The notes: generated from the letters alone by a model not told the origin. A stretch of DNA of 64,000 nucleotides from Streptomyces flaveolus (GCF_000716535.1 NZ_JNWV01000039.1:1-64000), one strand, 5' to 3'; numbered from the stretch's first letter, positions 25,508 through 34,383 are shown. Numbers and translations are program-made.

Positions 25508-26334
25508 GCGAGGTTTCCCCCCAGGAGGTCTGAATAGAGGTCGCGAAGTTCTTCGTACTGCTGAGGAAGCCCGATCGCCATGAAGACCATCGCGAATCTC
25601 TGCACGAGAGCATGCGCGAACCGGTCCCGCATGCGTGAGATACGGCGGTACGTAACCTCCCGGTGGGCCGGCCCGAGCGAGATCTCGGGCTCCCAGATCT
25701 GCTCGATGTGGCGGAGATAGGCGAAGTAGCCCTCGTCCTGCCCGGGGCCGATCGCAGTCAGGAACAGCGCGTCACCTGGTGGCTGTGTGTAGGGTTCTCT
25801 CAGCTTTTCCATCACCCGCTTCACCGCGTTCTCCCGCTTCGGCGGGTTGGCGGCGACGAGTTGCGCCTCCACCAGCAGACGGATGCCCTCGTCAAGGTTG
25901 TCCGTCGGCGTGTCCATCATGCGGATGGCGTTGAGAGCGGCCATGACCTTCTTGGCGTCCGCCTGCTGCAACCCGAGCACCTTGACGATGTCAGCGGGTG
26001 CGTCTTCGCTCGCCCACTCCCGCAGCCGGCGGTCGCTGATCGTGGGAACCGGGTACTTCGAGAAGATCTGACGTATCTCGCTCAACTGCGGCTTGGCGAG
26101 TCGTGCCCGAATCTTGGGGATCTGCATTTCTGAGAGGTAATCCTCCGCCGCGAGCAACGGCACGCAGGTGACGCGGCCCTGATGCTTGGCGTGGGCGAAG
26201 TCGCAGTCGGCCGTCATGACGAGGAGGTGTCGCCGCCACATCGTCGCTCCTGGATCCACGGCCTCCAGGACGTCACCTTGCCGTAACGGGTCAGCCGCGC
26301 CGACCTCACGGTACTCGGCGAACGATCTGTCCAC
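25504..26334 (-). CDS. Unknown protein, first gene of the helicase cassette
   Basis: 276 residues from GTG 26334, preceded by ACGGGGGGCGC; a longer frame to 26517 has no ribosome site and Arg/Ser/Gly shadow composition. The N-terminus is a small beta-barrel-like region, LRQGDVLEAVDPGATMWRRH, then LLVMTADCDFAHAKHQGRV and TCVPLLA. The pattern hydrophobic-T-x-x-CD-F/I-x(n)-K is also present, as I recall, in uncharacterised proteins where an invariant Cys-Asp pair follows a strand; I cannot name a family. The rest is helical, with RMRDRFAHALVQRFAMVFMAIGLP near the C-terminus. No nuclease, methylase or toxin motif is recognised. Coupled to the helicase by an ATGA overlap. Confidence 0.75.
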   Translation of the reverse strand: MDRSFAEYREVGAADPLRQGDVLEAVDPGATMWRRHLLVMTADCDFAHAKHQGRVTCVPLLAAEDYLSEMQIPKIRARLAKPQLSEIRQIFSKYPVPTISDRRLREWASEDAPADIVKVLGLQQADAKKVMAALNAIRMMDTPTDNLDEGIRLLVEAQLVAANPPKRENAVKRVMEKLREPYTQPPGDALFLTAIGPGQDEGYFAYLRHIEQIWEPEISLGPAHREVTYRRISRMRDRFAHALVQRFAMVFMAIGLPQQYEELRDLYSDLLGGNLA

Positions 26335-26540
26335 GGTGCGCCCCCCGTCTGGTGCGGTCCGCGTCGCGCCGCTGCGGCCTCCGGCTTGCGGCGGTGTGGC
26401 ACACCATTCTGGACCACACCAGGGCATCTCGCGCGTCCCTTGCAAGACTGTGATGCTGCCCGATGAGGCGTCACTCCTGGACCGTCGCGTGCCCAAAGTC
26501 GTTTGGGACGGGCGCACTTGGCATGACGCGTTGGTGCCGA

Positions 26541-26571
26541 GCGCGCGCGGACCAGGGCGATCCGCGCGCGC
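26541..26571. terminator. Hairpin, possible terminator
   Basis: 11-bp perfect stem GCGCGCGCGGA / TCCGCGCGCGC, nine-base loop CCAGGGCGA. It is 91 bases downstream of the frameshifted minus-strand gene and directly upstream of the small plus-strand frame, so it could terminate the former or act in the leader of the latter. Confidence 0.5.
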
Positions 26572-26591
26572 GACAAGGAGGTGAACACCTC

Positions 26592-26648
26592 ATGTGCCGT
26601 GTGGCCTCGGCCCGTCAGCGGTTGGCCGGCGCGATCGAGCTGTCCTGA
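26592..26648 (+). CDS. Possible 18-residue peptide with a consensus ribosome site
   Basis: MCRVASARQRLAGAIELS, preceded by AAGGAGGTG and an 8-base spacer. The ribosome site itself lies in the inverted repeat GAGGTG-AA-CACCTC, which would hide it in a hairpin. No homologue is recognised. It may be a leader peptide, a remnant of a larger gene, or chance. Confidence 0.3.
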   Translation: MCRVASARQRLAGAIELS

Positions 26649-26661
26649 CCTGGCTCGAAGT

Positions 26662-27434
26662 TCACCTCGGTGCGATCTCGTAGCGCGCCATGACCTCAAG
26701 GAGCAGTTCGACGCGGTTCCGGGTGCGGCTGTTCAGCGAGCCCTCGATGCTCACGGACACCTCGGTGCCGCCCACGGATCGGGCGATGTGGAGATCGATG
26801 CGGCCGCGCCCGGCGAGGGGGTGCGTGTACCAGGCCGACCGCGGCTGCTCGTCGTCGGTGTCCGGGAGTGCTGCCTCGACGGCCAGCCAGTCGCCGTCGT
26901 CGAAGTCGACGCCACTTCTGCTGCAAGAGCCTCACAGAAGGGACGGAGGTTGGTTCCCCAGATCCAGCCTTCCGCGACTGTTCTGCCCCTCGGCGCGCCG
27001 ACTGAGGGGTCACCCATGGTGTTCAGGTCTTCGTACAGGGCACCCAGCACGCGGTGCGTCGGTTCGCCCGCGGGCGTGGTCTCCGTGAGGACCCAGCCAG
27101 GCATCTGCTCCCGCATGCCGGCCGGGAGGTCGTCGCCGTCCGGATCCGCCAGCCGGTACAGGACGCCGAAGGTCGTTTCTCGGGCGACGAGTCGAGCCAG
27201 TCGCCCGAGATCCACCGCATGATCCGGCGCTGTGGCGCCCTGCGCGTCGGTGGCGTCGCGGAGTGAGTCGACCGAAGCGCTGTCCCACGCCCGGATGTCT
27301 TGCCACAGCGCTCGCAGGAGCCGGTACCGAGCCAGCTGGGGAAGGTCCTCCCGGACCTCTGACCCGGCCCAGCTCTCCGGATCCTCTGCGCCGAGCGCGG
27401 CGAACAGACGTGTGATCTTCTCGGCGTCCGTCAC
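26662..27434 (-). pseudogene. Hypothetical gene interrupted by a frameshift near 26915
   Basis: Two frames join into one plausible protein of about 257 residues. The first part (GTG 27434, VTDAEKITRLFAALGAEDPE through WGTNLRPFCEALAAE) is normal coding sequence. After about 26920 that frame turns Thr/Ser/Arg-rich, while another minus frame continues with GVDFDDGDWLAVEAALPD, RGRIDLHIARSVGGTEVSVS and a stop at 26662. The shift is -1 (or +2) around CAGAAGTGGC. Family unknown; no catalytic motif recognised. It begins 7 bp after msrA, so it may be read from the msrA promoter. A sequencing error would give the same picture. Confidence 0.72.
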
Positions 27435-27441
27435 GTCCGGA

Positions 27442-28107
27442 TCAGCCGGCGGCCTTGGCGACACCGATCGGACAGGACACGCCCGTGCCGCCCAGGCCGC
27501 AGTAGCCTGCGGGGTTCTTGTCGAGGTACTGCTGGTGGTACGCCTCGGCCGGGTGGAAGGGGCGGCCCTCCGCCGGGAGGATCTCCGTGGTGATCGTGCC
27601 GTGGCCGGAGTAGGTCAGGACCTTCTGGTAGGCCTCGCGGGAGGCCTGCGCCGTGGCCGCCTGCTCCGGGGTGTGGGTGTAGATCGCCGAGCGGTACTGG
27701 GTGCCCACGTCATTGCCCTGGCGGAAGCCCTGCGTCGGGTCGTGGGACTCCCAGAAGGTCTTGAGCAGGCGGTCGTACGAGATCTGCCGCGGGTCGTAGA
27801 CCACACGGACCGCCTCCGTGTGGCCGGTCAGGCCCGAGCAGACCTCCTCGTACGTCGGGTACTCGGTGTAGCCGCCCTGGTAGCCGACCAGGGTCGTGTA
27901 CACGCCCGCCGGAAGCTGCCAGAACTTGCGTTCCGCGCCCCAGAAACAGCCCAGTCCGAAGTCGGCGACCTCCAGGCCCTCCGGGTACGGGCCGAGGAGC
28001 GGGGTGCCGAGGACGGTGTGCCGGTCGGGGACCTCGTAGGCGAGTGCGGGGCGGCCCTTGAGCGCCTGCTCGGGAGTGGGCAGCTGGGGCGTGCGGCCGA
28101 AGAGCAT
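27442..28107 (-). CDS. msrA: Peptide methionine sulfoxide reductase MsrA
   Basis: 221 residues from ATG 28107, with AGGGAGACCTC just upstream; the frame extends further up but without conserved sequence. Active site [14 protein letters not shown] carries the catalytic Cys (GCFWG); [24 protein letters not shown] and the C-terminal [13 protein letters not shown] hold the resolving cysteines. It reduces the S-epimer of methionine sulfoxide in proteins using thioredoxin. Complete and ordinary. Confidence 0.97.
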   Translation of the reverse strand: MLFGRTPQLPTPEQALKGRPALAYEVPDRHTVLGTPLLGPYPEGLEVADFGLGCFWGAERKFWQLPAGVYTTLVGYQGGYTEYPTYEEVCSGLTGHTEAVRVVYDPRQISYDRLLKTFWESHDPTQGFRQGNDVGTQYRSAIYTHTPEQAATAQASREAYQKVLTYSGHGTITTEILPAEGRPFHPAEAYHQQYLDKNPAGYCGLGGTGVSCPIGVAKAAG

Positions 28108-28195
28108 GAGGTCTCCCTGTCGGTCTGGGGTGGGGTGCCGGCGGCCCTGCCGCCCGGCAGCCTTCATAACGTCCGGGACGCCCGCCGCATTCCGG

Positions 28196-29314
28196 TCAGG
28201 CAGGCGCCGCCGCGGCCTCCCGCACCGCCTGCACCACCGTGTTGCGGACCCGGCAGTAGTACCCGGCCATGTCACCCCGGTAGCGCCACGGCAGCGCGTT
28301 CACATGGCCGTCCACCAGCTTGAACTGCTCCAGCGCCGCCTCGTCGCGGTCCTGGAGGTGCAGGTAGAACGCCAGCAGGTGCCGCAGCTCCGGCAGCCGC
28401 GGGTGGGACGGGTCCGCCGCCGCGGCGTCCTGGAGCGCCGCCTCGACCCGGGCCAGCATCTCCGGCGTGTTGTCGGCCGCGGTGTCCTCCGAGTCGTCGT
28501 GCTCGAAGTGCGCGATGAGCGGCAGCGCCGTCAGCAGGCTGCCGAGCGGCGCGTCGGCCGCCGCCCGCTCGGCGAACTCGAAGGCCAGCCGCTGCGAGCC
28601 GCGCCACTTCGCGCACCAGTACTGGAGCGCCGAGAAGTGGGCCTCGTAGTGGTGCGGGGCGCGGGCGGTGATCTGCGCCCACAGCTTGTCCATCTCGGCG
28701 TTCGGGTAGCCGAGGCCCAGCGCCACCCATATCTCCGCGATGTGCGGCGTCGGGTCGTCCGGGTTCAGGGCCGCCGCCCGTGCGATCTCCTCGCGGGCGC
28801 CGGTCAGCGTGCGGTGGAAGCCGTCGAACTGCTCCCGGGTCGTGTACTGCGCCTTCTTCCCGCCCCGCAGCTTCCACGCCAGGATCACCGTGCTGCGCGC
28901 CCTGACCACCGCCGCGTCCGGATCGTCGCGCCGCTCGGCCTCCCACGCCAGCAGCCACGCGTCCTCCTCGGCCGCGCGGTCCGCCAGCAGGTACGCGAGT
29001 GCCGACCGGCGCTCCCAGTCCCGGCCGATCGCCGCGAGCAGGTCGGCGGCCGGACGCCAGTCACCACCGCGCACCGCGGTGAGCACGGTGGTCCACTCCG
29101 CCGGCAGGGGCGCGGCGAGGTCGGTGTTCTGCCGCTCGGCGGGCAGCAGCCCGAGCTTCTCCGCGGCCTGCGCGGCTTCCGCCGCTTCCGTCGCCTCCGC
29201 GTCGTCGTCGGGGCTCGGGTTGAACAACTCCTTCAGGAACACCCAGGCCAGCCACAGCACGAAGATCAGCGTGGGGACGGCCAGGATGCCCAGGATCCAG
29301 AAGAGGACGGTCAT
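28196..29314 (-). CDS. Membrane-anchored TPR-like protein, paralogue A beside an M48 protease
   Basis: 372 residues. One N-terminal helix ([24 protein letters not shown]), an acidic Ala/Glu linker, then about 290 residues of helical repeats resembling tetratricopeptide folds ([40 protein letters not shown]). It is clearly related along its length to the protein at 31226-32353: RAPHH..AH..AL.YWC.KW.GS and DGHV.ALPW are shared. The two flank the M48 peptidase gene on the same strand; 54 bp separate this one from the peptidase. It probably binds proteins at the cytosolic membrane face. Function unknown. Confidence 0.82.
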   Translation of the reverse strand: MTVLFWILGILAVPTLIFVLWLAWVFLKELFNPSPDDDAEATEAAEAAQAAEKLGLLPAERQNTDLAAPLPAEWTTVLTAVRGGDWRPAADLLAAIGRDWERRSALAYLLADRAAEEDAWLLAWEAERRDDPDAAVVRARSTVILAWKLRGGKKAQYTTREQFDGFHRTLTGAREEIARAAALNPDDPTPHIAEIWVALGLGYPNAEMDKLWAQITARAPHHYEAHFSALQYWCAKWRGSQRLAFEFAERAAADAPLGSLLTALPLIAHFEHDDSEDTAADNTPEMLARVEAALQDAAAADPSHPRLPELRHLLAFYLHLQDRDEAALEQFKLVDGHVNALPWRYRGDMAGYYCRVRNTVVQAVREAAAAPA

Positions 29315-29368
29315 CGGGGGTCGGTCCGTTCGGTTCGGAGACAGCGGCGGATTGCGGAGGCAGCGGCG

Positions 29369-31000
29369 TCAGGCGTTCTGGATCGCCGGTGGCAGGAGCG
29401 CCCGCAGCGGCGTGGTGTCGGGGTGGTCGGCGAGCGCCGCATCGACGGCCGCGTCCAGCGCCGCCTCCGGACCGTCGTCCTCCGTCTCCGAGCCCCAGCC
29501 GGGCAGCCGCACCGTCGCCGGGCGGGACCAGGAGAACTCCCAGTGCAGCAGCGAACGGGAGCTGAACTCGGCCAGCACCATCGTGCGCAGCGAGCGGCGC
29601 AGCACGGGCCGTACGAACTCGCGGAACGCCCGTCCCTTCGCGGCGGCCGCCTCCTCCGACAGCGGAAGCTGCTCGGCCAGCCGCCACAGCCGGCCGTCGT
29701 CGATGACGTCCAGCAGCACGGACAGCGTCGCCGGCTGACCGGTGTACTGGGCCAGCGCCCGGTGCAGCGGGGTCTGCGCCGCCGACAGGCCCGCGGCCAT
29801 CGAGGCGTCCAGCAGATCCTCCCAGCCGGTCGCGCGCGGGTAGCGGAGCAGCTCGTCGACGAGGACGGCGTCCTCCAGGGCGGCCAGGGTGCGCGCCGGG
29901 TCGGTCAGCAGGGCCAGTGCCGCCCCCTTGGCCTCGTCGGCGCGGCCGTCGGCGGGCAGCGCCTCGATCCGGCGCACGCGCTCGGCGATCGGCGGGTGCG
30001 AGTCGTACGGTCCCGCCGGCTCCTCCGGCAGCTCCGAGCGGAGCCCCGCCAGCTCCAGTTCACGGGCCGTCAGCAGCCGGCCGAAGCCCCCGAAGAACTC
30101 GCCGCGCGGCGGCAGCAGCCGGGCCTGCAGACCGAGGGTGGCGTAGGAGTCCAGGTAGAAGTCGTGGGAGGCGGACAGGACCGGGATCTCGCGCAGCGCC
30201 GAAGCGGTCGCGTCGCGCCCGGCGATCCGTGCGGCGGTCATGTCGGCGGCGTACTCCTGGCCGCGCGCGGTGGAGAGCGAGGCGCGCAGGTAGAGCTTGC
30301 CGTACGCGGTGTAGATCTTCGCCATCGTCCGGTACGTCGCTCCGACACCGGTCGTGTCGATCTGCTTGGCGTTCTTGCCCTTGGCGACCCGCTTGGCGGA
30401 CTTCCGCTCCTGCCGGGCCCGGTCGGCGGCCACCTTGTCGTCCGCCTTCTCGTGGAACTGGCCGATGACCCGGCCGATCTGCACGCGCCCCCGCACGACG
30501 AGCGCGGAGAGCCGGGTGTCCCCGCCGGTGAAGTGCCCGAACTCATGGGCGAGTACGGACCGCAGCTGAGCCTCGGTCAGTCCGGTCAGCAGCGGGACGC
30601 CGAGGTAGAGCCGGCGCGGGCCGGGGAGCAGGCCGAGCAGCCGCGGATTCTCGCTGACGGCCGCGTTGACCTCGCCGGTCAGCAGGATCCGGTCGGGCGC
30701 CCGGGTACCGGCCGCCGCGGCCAGCTCCCGGACCAGTGCCCACAGCCGGGGCTCGTCCGCCTCGGTGACCGGGACGCCCGGCCCGTCCTCACCCTTCGGG
30801 GTGCGCAGCATGAACATGCCGCGGACGACGGGGATGGCCAGCAGTACCGTGACGAAGCCGACCTTCACCGTGAGCGGGCCGTGTCCCCAGCTGAACACGA
30901 GGACGTCGACGCCGATCAGCGCGGCGAGCAGGACGAGGCTCAGCAGATAGAAGCCGAGCAGCAGGACGAGGGCGCGCAGCGCGCGCAGAGTTGCGCCCAT
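29369..31000 (-). CDS. M48-family membrane metalloprotease
   Basis: 543 residues. Two N-terminal helices (LLLGFYLLSLVLLAALIGV and VGFVTVLLAIPVVRGMFML), then a zinc protease domain with HEFGH in LRSVLAHEFGHFTGGDTRLS and a downstream ADMTAARIAGRDAT supplying the third ligand. This matches Ste24/HtpX-type peptidases, although the C-terminal 250 residues are longer than HtpX. It likely degrades misfolded membrane or envelope proteins. Flanked on both sides by paralogous TPR-like membrane proteins that may deliver substrates. Confidence 0.92.
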   Translation of the reverse strand: MGATLRALRALVLLLGFYLLSLVLLAALIGVDVLVFSWGHGPLTVKVGFVTVLLAIPVVRGMFMLRTPKGEDGPGVPVTEADEPRLWALVRELAAAAGTRAPDRILLTGEVNAAVSENPRLLGLLPGPRRLYLGVPLLTGLTEAQLRSVLAHEFGHFTGGDTRLSALVVRGRVQIGRVIGQFHEKADDKVAADRARQERKSAKRVAKGKNAKQIDTTGVGATYRTMAKIYTAYGKLYLRASLSTARGQEYAADMTAARIAGRDATASALREIPVLSASHDFYLDSYATLGLQARLLPPRGEFFGGFGRLLTARELELAGLRSELPEEPAGPYDSHPPIAERVRRIEALPADGRADEAKGAALALLTDPARTLAALEDAVLVDELLRYPRATGWEDLLDASMAAGLSAAQTPLHRALAQYTGQPATLSVLLDVIDDGRLWRLAEQLPLSEEAAAAKGRAFREFVRPVLRRSLRTMVLAEFSSRSLLHWEFSWSRPATVRLPGWGSETEDDGPEAALDAAVDAALADHPDTTPLRALLPPAIQNA

Positions 31001-31225
31001 CGGGCAGATCCCCCCACAGGACCTCAGAAAGGGACATGACGGAGCGCCGGGCCGGCGACGGGCCGGTCGGTACGCGGGTGGTGCTTGGTGGTGCCGGCGG
31101 TGCTTGGTGGTGCGGGTGGTGCGGTGTGGGGGGATGCGGAGTATGCCCTACTGCAGGTCAGGAGGGCAATGCGGTTGTGTGGAAGGGAGGGGGCGGTCCC
31201 GGGCGAGGGGCCCGGGACGGCCGGG
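31001..31225. other. Intergenic region with short direct repeats
   Basis: About 225 bases. GGTGCTTGGTGGTGC occurs twice near 31079-31115 in a GGTG-rich run. No gene or terminator is evident. Confidence 0.5.
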
Positions 31226-32353
31226 TCAGCCGGAGAGGCCGGGGAGGCCGGCCGGGTTGCCGCCGTTGGCCTCGTAACCGGCCACCGCCAGCGCGCGCTG
31301 CAGGGCGAACTCGGCGGCCGGGTCGGCGAACAGGGTCCACGGCAGCGCGCCGACGTGGCCGTCGATGTGTATCAGCTGCTGCATGGCCTCCGCCCAGCGC
31401 TCGGCGCGGACGAGGAAGAAGAGCAGCAGGTGCCGGACGTGCGGCAGCGTCGGGTCGTCGGGGTCGGCCGCGTGCACCGCGTGCAGCGCGCCGTGGATCG
31501 CCTTGGTGACGACCTCGCTCTGGTAGAAGCTCGCGACCAGGTTCACCTCCGGCAGGTGCTCGAACACCGCGAACAGCGGCAGCGCGGCGAGCAGTGAGCC
31601 CTCCGGAGCGCGGGCCGCGGCGGCCTCCGCGAAGGAGTACGCCTGCTCGCGCGAGCCGTGCCACTTCTCGCACCAGTAGTGCAGCGCGGCCAGATGCGCG
31701 CCCATGTGGTGCGGGGCGCGGTCGAGGATCTTCAGCCACAGCTGGTCGAACTCGGCCTGCGGGTAGGCCAGTCCGCGTGCGATGGACAGCTCTGCCACGT
31801 AGGGAACGGGGTCACCGGGAGCCAGCAGGGCCGCCTGCGCGCAGGCCTCCCGCGCCTCCTCCATGATGATCCGGAACTCGTCCGTGCCCGGCGTCGACGT
31901 CCGCCAGGCCTGCTGCACCAGGAACTCCGCGTGGACGGCGGCGCCGCCCGCGTCCTTGGGCTGCTCGGCCCGCCACACCCGCAGCCACTGGGCGCCCGGC
32001 GTCTCGTGCACCCCGCCGGGGCGCTGCTGCAGCTCCAGCGCGGCGGCACCGGCGAAGGCCTGCACCCGCTGCCAGCGGCGCTCGCCCTCGGACTCGGTGC
32101 CGGCCAGCAACTGGGCGGCGGCCCGGTAGTCCTGGGTGCGCTGCACCAGCTCCAGGACCTGGAGGAGGTCCTCGTCCGGGCCGGGCAGGCGCACGTCCAG
32201 CTCCTCCTGGCGCACGAAGCCGTAGGCCGCCGGGTCGGCGGCGTCCGGGTGTCCCGGGGGAACCTGCTCGATCACCCCGCGCCTGCGCCGTACGACCGGG
32301 AGCAGCACGAAGCCCAGCAGGAGCAGCGCAAACAGCAGCCAGAGAATCGACAT
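31226..32353 (-). CDS. Membrane-anchored TPR-like protein, paralogue B beside an M48 protease
   Basis: 375 residues. N-terminal helix ILWLLFALLLLGFVLLPVV, then helical repeats with RAPHHMGAHLAALHYWCEKW, FAEAAAARAPEGSLLAALPL and IDGHVGALPWTLFADPA. The resemblance to the 28196-29314 protein spans the soluble part and indicates gene duplication around the M48 gene. It is first in the three-gene minus-strand run. No enzymatic motif; a protein-binding role is inferred from the fold type. Confidence 0.82.
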   Translation of the reverse strand: MSILWLLFALLLLGFVLLPVVRRRRGVIEQVPPGHPDAADPAAYGFVRQEELDVRLPGPDEDLLQVLELVQRTQDYRAAAQLLAGTESEGERRWQRVQAFAGAAALELQQRPGGVHETPGAQWLRVWRAEQPKDAGGAAVHAEFLVQQAWRTSTPGTDEFRIIMEEAREACAQAALLAPGDPVPYVAELSIARGLAYPQAEFDQLWLKILDRAPHHMGAHLAALHYWCEKWHGSREQAYSFAEAAAARAPEGSLLAALPLFAVFEHLPEVNLVASFYQSEVVTKAIHGALHAVHAADPDDPTLPHVRHLLLFFLVRAERWAEAMQQLIHIDGHVGALPWTLFADPAAEFALQRALAVAGYEANGGNPAGLPGLSG

Positions 32354-32497
32354 GCCTCAAGCGAACCAGACGCCGCCGACAATTGGCGAACCCCGCCACC
32401 AGTCTGTGGAAAACTCCGGACGAGGGCATGACAGCGGAACGCGTGGCAGCGGAAACGCCTCGGAGGCGTGAAGCGGAGCGGCTCGGGCTGCGCCGGC

Positions 32498-32778
32498 GGG
32501 AGGGCTCGGGGCGTGTCGGGGGATGGCTCGGAGCGTGCCGGTGGGATGGTCCCGAGCGTGTCGGGGGGGGATGGCTCGGGCCATGTCGGCTGGACGGCTC
32601 CGAGCATGTCGGCGGGATGGCCCCGAGCGTGTCGGCGGGATGGATCGGACCATGACGCCCGGATGGCTCGGGCCATGACGGCCGGACGGCCCCGAATATG
32701 CCGGCCGGACGGCCCCGAACATGCCGGTCGGACGGCCCCGAACATGCCGGCCGGACGGCTCGGACCATGCCCAGCGGA
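32498..32778. repeat. 23-bp minisatellite, about 12 copies
   Basis: The word GGAC/GGAT recurs at 32521, 32544, 32569, 32592, 32615, 32638, 32661, 32684, 32707, 32730 and 32753, a 23-base period with one 25-base step (two extra G). The last four units are nearly identical: GGACGGCCCCGAACATGCC plus GGCC or GGTC. Left-hand units are more diverged. The period is not a multiple of three and no frame is conserved, so it is non-coding. It occupies the gap upstream of metB. Confidence 0.9.
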
Positions 32779-32855
32779 GCGGCCCGGAGCGTGACAGCGA
32801 GATCGCCGGGGACGGCGAGACCTCATGGCGGGCGTCACGATCCTGCCGGGCGCAT

Positions 32856-32869
32856 TACGCTCGGTGCAC
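32856..32869 (+). promoter_or_regulatory. Putative -10 box TACGCT upstream of metB
   Basis: TACGCT ends eight bases before the ATG at 32870 and there is no Shine-Dalgarno between them; consistent with a leaderless or near-leaderless transcript. Confidence 0.45.
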
Positions 32870-34027
32870 ATGAGCGACAGGCACATCAGTCAGCACTTCG
32901 AGACCCTCGCGATCCACGCGGGCAACACCGCGGATCCCCTCACCGGCGCGGTCGTCCCGCCGATCTACCAGGTCTCGACCTACAAGCAGGACGGCGTCGG
33001 CGGGCTCCGCGGCGGCTACGAGTACAGCCGTAGCGCCAACCCGACCCGGACCGCCCTGGAGGAGAACCTCGCCGCGCTGGAGGGCGGCCGCCGCGGCCTC
33101 GCCTTCGCGTCCGGCCTGGCGGCCGAGGACACCCTGCTGCGTACGCTCCTCACCCCCGGCGACCACGTGGTGATCCCGAACGACGCCTACGGCGGCACCT
33201 TCCGGCTCTTCGCCAAGGTCGCCACCCGCTGGGGGGTGGAGTGGTCGGTCGCCGACACCAGCGACCCGGCCGCCGTGCGGGCCGCGATCACCCCGAAGAC
33301 CAAGGCCGTCTGGGTGGAGACCCCCTCCAACCCGCTGCTCGGCATCACCGACATCGCCGCCGTCGCGTCTGTCGCCCACGACGCGGGCGCGAAGCTCGTC
33401 GTCGACAACACCTTCGCCACGCCCTACCTCCAGCAGCCGCTGTCGCTCGGCGCCGACGTCGTCGTGCACTCCCTGACCAAGTACATGGGCGGCCACTCCG
33501 ACGTGGTCGGCGGCGCGCTGATCGTCTCCGACGCGGCGCTCGGCGAGGAACTGGCCTACCACCAGAACGCGATGGGCGCCGTAGCCGGCCCCTTCGACTC
33601 CTGGCTGGTGCTGCGCGGCACCAAGACCCTCGCGGTGCGCATGGACCGGCACAGCGAGAACGCCACGAAGATCGCCGACATGCTGTCGCGGCACGCGCGC
33701 GTGACGAGCGTGCTCTACCCGGGGCTGCCCGAGCACCCCGGCCACGAGGTCGCCGCCAAGCAGATGAAGGCGTTCGGCGGCATGGTGTCGTTCCGGGTCG
33801 AGGGCGGCGAGCAGGCCGCGGTCGACGTGTGCAACCGGGCCCAGGTGTTCACCCTCGGCGAGTCCCTCGGCGGCGTCGAGTCCCTCATCGAGCACCCCGG
33901 CCGGATGACGCACGCCTCCGCGGCCGGTTCCGCGCTGGAGGTCCCGGCCGACCTGGTGCGCCTGTCGGTCGGCATCGAGAACGTCGACGACCTGCTGGAA
34001 GACCTGCAGCAGGCCCTCGGCAAGTAG
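32870..34027 (+). CDS. metB: Cystathionine gamma-synthase / gamma-lyase (PLP-dependent)
   Basis: 385 residues from ATG 32870; ATG 32825 would add 15 unsupported residues. Signature of the Cys/Met metabolism PLP family: TLAIHAGNTADPLTGAVVPP, YEYSRSANPTRTALE, VDNTFATPYLQQPL, and the PLP lysine in VVVHSLTKYMGGHSDVVGG. The C-terminus has LGESLGGVESLIEHPGRMTH. It joins O-succinyl- or O-acetylhomoserine with cysteine to give cystathionine, or splits cystathionine; direction is not certain from sequence. The upstream gap is filled with a minisatellite. Confidence 0.93.
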   Translation: MSDRHISQHFETLAIHAGNTADPLTGAVVPPIYQVSTYKQDGVGGLRGGYEYSRSANPTRTALEENLAALEGGRRGLAFASGLAAEDTLLRTLLTPGDHVVIPNDAYGGTFRLFAKVATRWGVEWSVADTSDPAAVRAAITPKTKAVWVETPSNPLLGITDIAAVASVAHDAGAKLVVDNTFATPYLQQPLSLGADVVVHSLTKYMGGHSDVVGGALIVSDAALGEELAYHQNAMGAVAGPFDSWLVLRGTKTLAVRMDRHSENATKIADMLSRHARVTSVLYPGLPEHPGHEVAAKQMKAFGGMVSFRVEGGEQAAVDVCNRAQVFTLGESLGGVESLIEHPGRMTHASAAGSALEVPADLVRLSVGIENVDDLLEDLQQALGK

Positions 34028-34033
34028 CGGGGA

Positions 34034-34282
34034 TCACCAGCCGGTGAGCGGTGGGGTTGTCTGCGAGGGCGGCTCCACCCAGGGTTGGGTCTCGGCCGCC
34101 CACACGGCGAACGCGACGGCCGCCACGCAGGCCAGCAGCCACAGCACCCGGCGGACGAGCCGCCGTCGTCGCAGCAGGCGTTCTCCGCGGCGTACCGCGT
34201 CCCCGTACAGCTCCACCGGCACCGGCGCCCCGCCCTGTTCCATGATCCGCCGAACAGCGGCCTCCCGTTCGAGCCGTTTCAC
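34034..34282 (-). CDS. Small single-pass membrane protein, last gene of a coupled chain
   Basis: 82 residues from GTG 34282, with GGGAGGTCAAG upstream. A basic cytosolic half (MKRLEREAAVRRIMEQGG..RRRRLVRRV) and a helix (LWLLACVAAVAFAVWAAE) followed by a short external Pro/Trp tail. Its GTG overlaps the stop of the 34-residue frame upstream by 4 bases (GTGA). Being at the end of a chain that begins with a sigma-like protein, it could be a small membrane partner. Function unknown; tail-to-tail with metB. Confidence 0.72.
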   Translation of the reverse strand: MKRLEREAAVRRIMEQGGAPVPVELYGDAVRRGERLLRRRRLVRRVLWLLACVAAVAFAVWAAETQPWVEPPSQTTPPLTGW

Positions 34283-34383
34283 CTTGACCTCCCGCCGCCG
34301 GACCGGCGCTTGCGCAAGAAGGGGCTGCCCTGGTGGCGGTCGTGCGAGGCGACGCGCCGTACGAGGTCGCCGGCGCGGCTCAT
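34279..34383 (-). CDS. 34-residue basic peptide between a sigma-like gene and a membrane protein gene
   Basis: ATG at 34383 overlaps the upstream stop by four bases (ATGA) and its own stop overlaps the next gene's start (GTGA). The peptide begins MSRAGDLVRRVASHDRHQG and ends in a Lys/Arg/Gly-rich tail. Overlaps of four bases on both ends are typical of translationally coupled genes, which is the main support. No homologue is recognised. Confidence 0.5.
   Translation of the reverse strand: MSRAGDLVRRVASHDRHQGSPFLRKRRSGGGRSR

Larger units (their letters stand above)
26335..26661. other. Intergenic region between the helicase cassette and a frameshifted gene
   Basis: About 327 bases. It holds the cassette promoter region (no clear boxes), an 11-bp hairpin at 26541-26571 and a short plus-strand frame with a near-perfect Shine-Dalgarno (26592-26648). 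GC is mixed. Confidence 0.5.

Noticed and set aside
23279..26334. Gabija system
   Set aside because: The helicase resembles GajB in class only; the partner has no OLD/TOPRIM nuclease motifs.
32498..32778. CRISPR array or coding repeat
   Set aside because: 23-base units are directly joined without spacers, and the period breaks all reading frames.
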